Shown piece by piece: positions 37,940 to 41,055 of a DNA stretch of 41,055 nt. Origin of the DNA: Belnapia arida (GTDB lineage Bacteria; Pseudomonadota; Alphaproteobacteria; Acetobacterales; Acetobacteraceae); contig NZ_JAETWB010000029.1 of the NCBI RefSeq assembly GCF_016773205.1, forward strand, positions 1-41,055, in the 5' to 3' direction. Position numbers and translations under genes: made by a program. The notes beneath the pieces are model-generated. The model worked only from the letters and a program-made list of their open reading frames with translations, made no database searches and was not told the DNA's origin. Position 1 is the stretch's first letter, and the number at the start of each line of letters is the position of its first letter.

Positions 37940-37946
37940 CGTCGCC

Positions 37947-38249
37947 TTACCACCAGTGGCGCCGGCTGTGGCCGCCAAGGGAGCTGGCAGTCAGCACGCC
38001 GAGCGCATAGCCGATGACGCCGGCGACGAGCAGCGCGATCGCCGGCTGCTGCTTCACCACATGCCCGACCTGGCTCGCCGCGGCCTCGGCGCCCTTGCGC
38101 ACATCGCCGTAGACCTCCTGCGCCTGCCCGGCCACCTGGCGGGCGACGCCCTCGGCACGCTGGCTGCCGCTGCCGGTGACCTCGCCGAAAACTTCCTGGG
38201 CCTTGCCGGCCACGCCGCGTGCGGCGCCTTCGAGATTGTCGCTGTTCAT
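37947..38249 (-). CDS. CsbD-like small stress protein with C-terminal membrane segment
   Basis: The 100-residue protein begins with a CsbD-like repeat pattern: NLEGAARGVAGKAQEVFGEVTGSGSQRAEGVARQVAGQAQEVYGDVRK. A single membrane segment follows (about 71-88, IALLVAGVIGYALGVLTA) and a basic tail HSRRHWW. It looks like a fusion of the CsbD theme with the ElaB/DUF883-type membrane anchor. Such proteins are induced by general stress; no biochemical function is established. It lies 212 bases downstream of the shorter CsbD gene on the same strand. Confidence 0.85.
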   Translation of the reverse strand: MNSDNLEGAARGVAGKAQEVFGEVTGSGSQRAEGVARQVAGQAQEVYGDVRKGAEAAASQVGHVVKQQPAIALLVAGVIGYALGVLTASSLGGHSRRHWW

Positions 38250-38461
38250 GGTTCGAGTCCTTCTCGTTTCATGGGATGATTAGGTCGATGGATCAGGCGG
38301 CCAGCGCCGGCCAAGGCCGCCGCCATCCCCGGCAGCAGTGCGAGGAAGCCGGGTCGGCCGCTTGTGTTCCGCCCCGGCAAGCGGGCTCTGGTGACGCGCC
38401 GGGCGAGGAACCGGCCCATTCGGCCTTGCGCTGGCCCGACGCAGGACCGACTGAGCCAATG

Positions 38462-38641
38462 TTACCGCGTGATGTCGCGGACGGTGTCCTTCGCCTTGCC
38501 CGCGCCGCTCTGCACCTTGCCCTCGGCCTTCTCGGCAACACCCTCGGCCTGGGTTGCCGCGTCGCCGGTGACCTTGCCGATCGCCTCCTTCACCGAGCCC
38601 TTCACCTGCTTCGCGGCACCGGCAATACGATCCTTGTCCAT
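38462..38641 (-). CDS. CsbD family stress protein
   Basis: The 59-residue hydrophilic protein is a standard CsbD-family member. It starts MDKDRIAGAAKQVKGSVKEAIGKVTGD and continues with EGVAEKAEGKVQSGAGKAKD, the repeated G-K-(hydrophobic) helix pattern. CsbD proteins are induced by the general stress response in many bacteria; molecular function is unknown. A strong AAGGAGGG ribosome site precedes the ATG, and a full match to the EcfG promoter consensus lies 75 bases further upstream. A triple-PAS LuxR regulator gene is immediately upstream on the same strand. Confidence 0.92.
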   Translation of the reverse strand: MDKDRIAGAAKQVKGSVKEAIGKVTGDAATQAEGVAEKAEGKVQSGAGKAKDTVRDITR

Positions 38642-38715
38642 GTGAACCCTCCTTGTTGTTCGTGCCCAGACGGCACCTTGACCCGGAGCGGCGATCCAGC
38701 CGGGGGCCGGTCCAT

Positions 38716-38740
38716 AACCTGATCGAACCGGGCAGGTTCC
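38716..38740 (-). promoter_or_regulatory. Probable EcfG (general stress sigma) promoter for csbD
   Basis: On the minus strand GGAAC (38740-38736) and GTT (38718-38716) are separated by 17 bases. This matches the alphaproteobacterial EcfG consensus GGAAC, 16-17 bases, (C)GTT, except that the base before GTT is G rather than C. It lies in the 177-base gap between the PAS/LuxR gene and csbD, pointing toward csbD. Confidence 0.6.
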
Positions 38741-38818
38741 GTTTGGTGCCGCACGATTTTGGGTGCCGAAGCGCAGCGACAATGGAAGCAGATGCATCAA
38801 TCAATTAGGGCATTTGCG

Positions 38819-40351
38819 CTATTTTCGATGTTTCACGCGACCGGATTGGAGTGTCGCTCCTGTAAACCCCTGCTCCCGCGCCCAGACGACGAGGGCGGCC
38901 CGGCTATGCACATCGGTCCGGGCATAGAGCGCGTTGACGTGGTTGCGCACGGTGGCCAGGGACAGGCCGAGGCGTCTGGCGATGGCGTTGTTGTCGAGTC
39001 CTTCGCAGACCAGCCCAAGCACCTCGCGGCGGCGCCCCGAGATGTCGGCGATCTCGCCGCCCGGCTTCGTGCCGCGACGGCCCGGCTGGCGCAGGCGCGT
39101 AAGGGCCTGCAGCATGGTGTAGTGGAACCACGATGTGTCCTGCATGACCGCTTCGAGAGCGGCGACGACATCCGCCTCGGTGCGCCGCTGCTCGGTGATG
39201 TCGAGGAAGGTCAGCAGGGCGTGCGGCCGATCTTGGATGCTGACGGTCTCGGCCGAGACCAGGCAGTCCATTGCCTCGCCTTCCCGCGGGCGGAGCCGTG
39301 TGGCGAAGGCCTGGACCGTGCCGGTTTCGGCGAGCAGGCGCTCGAATTCCTGGTGCGCCGACTGGTCTTCCCAGAAGTGCAGCTCCGTCGCGCCGCGGCC
39401 GAGCACATCGGCCTCGGCATGGCCGAAGGTCTGCCGGAAGGCGTCGTTGACCAGCACGAAGCGCAACCCGTCATCTTCGGTCTCGGTGATCGCCATGGGC
39501 ACGGGCGCGAGGCGGAACGCCTTGGCGAAGCGCTCCTCGCTCTGGCGCAGCAGCGTCTCCGCCCGCCGCCGCGGCTCGAGGTCGGCGAAGGTGAAGAGCA
39601 TGCAGGCCGCGTCGCCTACGTCGATCGGCTGGCCGGCGACGATGACGAGCTTGGCGCTGCCATCGGCGAGCCGCAGCGAGGCCTCCATCTGCGGGACAGT
39701 CCGGCCCTCGCGCAGCCGCTCGACCGCGAGTTCGCGCTGGTCAGCGCCATCGAGCACGTCGAGTTCGTAAAGCGAGCGGCCGATGACGTCCTCGCGCGTG
39801 TAGCCGGTGAGTTCGAGGAAGCCGGCATTCACCTTCACGTAGCGCAGGTCGGCGAGGCGCAGGATCGTCGCCGGCGCAGGATTCGCGCCGAAGGTCCGTT
39901 CGAAGCGTTCCTCGGCGTCGTACCGCTCCGTCTCGTCGCTGAGGATGAGCGCCAGGCAATCGGGACGGCCATCGGCATCGGTGAGGGCGAGGCTGCGGAT
40001 GCGGTGCGTCCAGAGCGGCTCCGCGCTGCCTGCCGGCGCGACCTGCACGACCACTTCGTCGAAGGCCTCGCCAGAGAGGATGCGCTCCATCGGATAAGCC
40101 CCTTCGGGCAGGCGGTGCTGGTTGCGGTAGCGCAGCTCGAAGCGCGTCCGGTAATCCGAGACCGTGCGGCCGAGATCCTCGATCCGCTCGATGCCATGCA
40201 TCTCGAGGCTGCGCGGATTGGCCCAGGCGATGGTCTGGTCAAGTTCGATGAGGATGACACCCTCGGTCAGGGCGGTGACGAGCTGCTGCAATTGCCGGTG
40301 GTCCGCCTGATGCCGGGCGGGGAACAATGTCTCGTCTCCTTGATCCGCCAT
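38819..40351 (-). CDS. Triple-PAS, LuxR-type HTH transcriptional regulator
   Basis: The 510-residue protein has three PAS sensory domains: about residues 20-140 (TEGVILIELDQTIAWANP opening), 150-265 (PAPATILRLADLRYVKVNAGFLELTGYTREDVIG), and 270-395 (PVPMAITETEDDG and onwards). Each PAS ends with a typical D(E/I)TE-type linker (SDETERYD, LDITEQRR). A short helical linker follows, then a LuxR/GerE helix-turn-helix (about 435-500; ISGRRREVLGLVCEGLDNNAIARRLGLSLATVRNHVNALY). There is no histidine-kinase or receiver domain, so the signal would act directly on DNA binding. It sits upstream of two CsbD genes. Its ligand is unknown. Confidence 0.9.
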   Translation of the reverse strand: MADQGDETLFPARHQADHRQLQQLVTALTEGVILIELDQTIAWANPRSLEMHGIERIEDLGRTVSDYRTRFELRYRNQHRLPEGAYPMERILSGEAFDEVVVQVAPAGSAEPLWTHRIRSLALTDADGRPDCLALILSDETERYDAEERFERTFGANPAPATILRLADLRYVKVNAGFLELTGYTREDVIGRSLYELDVLDGADQRELAVERLREGRTVPQMEASLRLADGSAKLVIVAGQPIDVGDAACMLFTFADLEPRRRAETLLRQSEERFAKAFRLAPVPMAITETEDDGLRFVLVNDAFRQTFGHAEADVLGRGATELHFWEDQSAHQEFERLLAETGTVQAFATRLRPREGEAMDCLVSAETVSIQDRPHALLTFLDITEQRRTEADVVAALEAVMQDTSWFHYTMLQALTRLRQPGRRGTKPGGEIADISGRRREVLGLVCEGLDNNAIARRLGLSLATVRNHVNALYARTDVHSRAALVVWAREQGFTGATLQSGRVKHRK

Positions 40352-40438
40352 GGGAAACCCTCGTTCGTGCGGCCGCTACGGCCGTGGCACGAAAGGGGGA
40401 ATGGCCGCCCCGAGTTCCGGGGGCGTCGTCATCGCCGG

Positions 40439-40990
40439 TCAGGCTGTGCCGGCGAACCAGGCGGCGACGGCGGCGACCGAGGGCAGCACCAGCGTACCGG
40501 CCGGTGCCTTCGCCACCTCGGCAGCATCCTCGCTTGCCAGGATGCGCGTGCCGATGCCGACGGCGAGCGCCGCCTGCATGTCGCTCGCCTTGTCGCCCAG
40601 CATCAGCGAGGCGCCGAGCGCGATGCCATGCGCCGACGCCGCATCCAGCAGCATGCCCGGCCCCGGCTTCCGCCGCGGCGTCTCGCGCCTGTAGCGGCCG
40701 ATGCCGTGCTGCGGATGGTCGGGGCAGTATTCCACGGCGTGGAGCGGCGCGCCCTCATGGTCGAAGCGCTCGCCCATCCAGCGCATCAGCGCGTGGAAGT
40801 TGTCCTCGGTGTAGAGCCCCCGCCCGATGCCCGACTGGTTGGTTGCGACCACCAGCAGCAGCCCGCGCGCCGCCGCCTCCCGGCAGAGCGCGAAGATGCC
40901 GGGGACGAACGCCACCTGGTCCGGCCGGTGCACATAGCCATGGTCGATGTTGACGATGCCGTCGCGGTCGAGGAAGAGCGCCCGCCTCAC
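40439..40990 (-). CDS. GmhB-like D-glycero-D-manno-heptose 1,7-bisphosphate phosphatase (HAD)
   Basis: The 183-residue HAD-IIIA phosphatase has the nucleophile motif FLDRDGIVN (Asp8, Asp10), TNQSGIGRG as motif II, and MLGDKASDMQAA as motif IV. It is the family that dephosphorylates heptose bisphosphate in LPS or S-layer sugar synthesis. The substrate-specificity loop reads CPDHPQHGIGRYRRETPRRKP; only one of the usual four zinc ligands that are cysteine is present (Cys89), with histidines at 92 and 95. It therefore belongs to the subgroup without a complete zinc site. Start is GTG, overlapping the stop of the upstream ABC ATPase gene by four bases (GTGA). Confidence 0.85.
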   Translation of the reverse strand: MRRALFLDRDGIVNIDHGYVHRPDQVAFVPGIFALCREAAARGLLLVVATNQSGIGRGLYTEDNFHALMRWMGERFDHEGAPLHAVEYCPDHPQHGIGRYRRETPRRKPGPGMLLDAASAHGIALGASLMLGDKASDMQAALAVGIGTRILASEDAAEVAKAPAGTLVLPSVAAVAAWFAGTA

Positions 40991-41055
40991 GGTTCGCCGA
41001 GGACCTCGGTGACGGTACCGTCCTGTGCGATGCGGCCAGCGTCGAGGCGGATGAC
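40987..41055 (-). CDS. C-terminal end of an ABC transporter ATPase, partial
   Basis: Only the last 22 codons are inside the window: VIRLDAGRIAQDGTVTEVLG followed by EP and TGA. The pattern (hydrophobic strand, D-x-G-R-I-x-x-D-G-T, then EVL) is the usual end of an ABC nucleotide-binding domain, after the switch histidine. The stop overlaps the GTG of the GmhB-like gene by four bases, so the two are cotranscribed. The transporter type cannot be told from this piece; an exporter of polysaccharide or lipid would fit the neighbour, by inference. Confidence 0.65.
   Translation of the reverse strand, partial: VIRLDAGRIAQDGTVTEVLGEP

Overview
The window is about 41 kb of very GC-rich DNA (coding lines counted by hand run near 70-75% GC) that is almost entirely coding. 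Gene content points to an alphaproteobacterium of the Acetobacteraceae (Roseomonas-like): a TorF-type porin, glnK-amtB, an alphaproteobacterial Trm112-like protein, ispE next to a TPR lipoprotein, a ChrA transporter, a DUF3072 protein, CsbD-type stress proteins and a PAS/LuxR regulator. This placement is inferred from gene types and composition. There is no insertion sequence, prophage, CRISPR array or rRNA, so this reads as chromosomal backbone with a few accessory genes. The only RNA gene seen is tRNA-Gln(UUG).

Layout. 1-2063: nitrogen sensing and uptake on the minus strand (glnK, amtB, 5' end of a TorF porin) behind a sigma-54-like promoter. 2190-6317: a ubiquinone-biosynthesis-type flavin hydroxylase, then a minus-strand run of DUF971, Trm112-like, Lon-substrate-binding-domain and CnoX-like genes, and a ProXp-type tRNA deacylase. 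6494-9174: envelope genes (a lipoprotein, cardiolipin synthase, pal). 9255-11690: a KefF/KefC-like potassium efflux pair. 11739-17327: tRNA-Gln, ispE, a TPR lipoprotein, a class II aldolase, an RlmL-like methyltransferase and a glycosyltransferase-like gene. 17468-18478: msrA-msrB protein repair.

18602-21483 holds a tight three-gene cassette: a secreted YVTN beta-propeller, a polysaccharide-deacetylase-like protein with an altered first motif, and a sterol desaturase-family membrane hydroxylase. It is the best candidate here for an uncharacterised envelope system. 21587-25643: a short leader or signal-peptide remnant coupled to a BaiN/HI0933-type flavoprotein, a lower-GC homologue of AAC(3)-I acetyltransferases, ChrA and manganese catalase. 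25802-28721: a small unknown protein, an aldo/keto reductase, a PHB-depolymerase-like esterase and a DUF3072 protein. 28799-32805: YejE/YejF-type ABC subunits without YejA or YejB, a small membrane protein and a GhrA-like reductase. 32860-37901: a MarR regulator, a leucyl-aminopeptidase-family enzyme and a divergent RgpF-like / two-domain GT2 pair. 37947-41055: two CsbD-like proteins, a triple-PAS LuxR regulator, a GmhB-like phosphatase and the last codons of an ABC ATPase.

Two themes recur. One is oxidative and general stress: msrA/msrB, Mn-catalase, a CnoX-like protein, the Kef pair and the CsbD proteins, with two promoter-like matches to the alphaproteobacterial general-stress sigma factor EcfG. 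The other is envelope and surface polysaccharide: pal, cls, RgpF/GT2, GmhB and the YVTN cassette. Several convergent gene pairs are separated by compact perfect hairpins without U-tracts.
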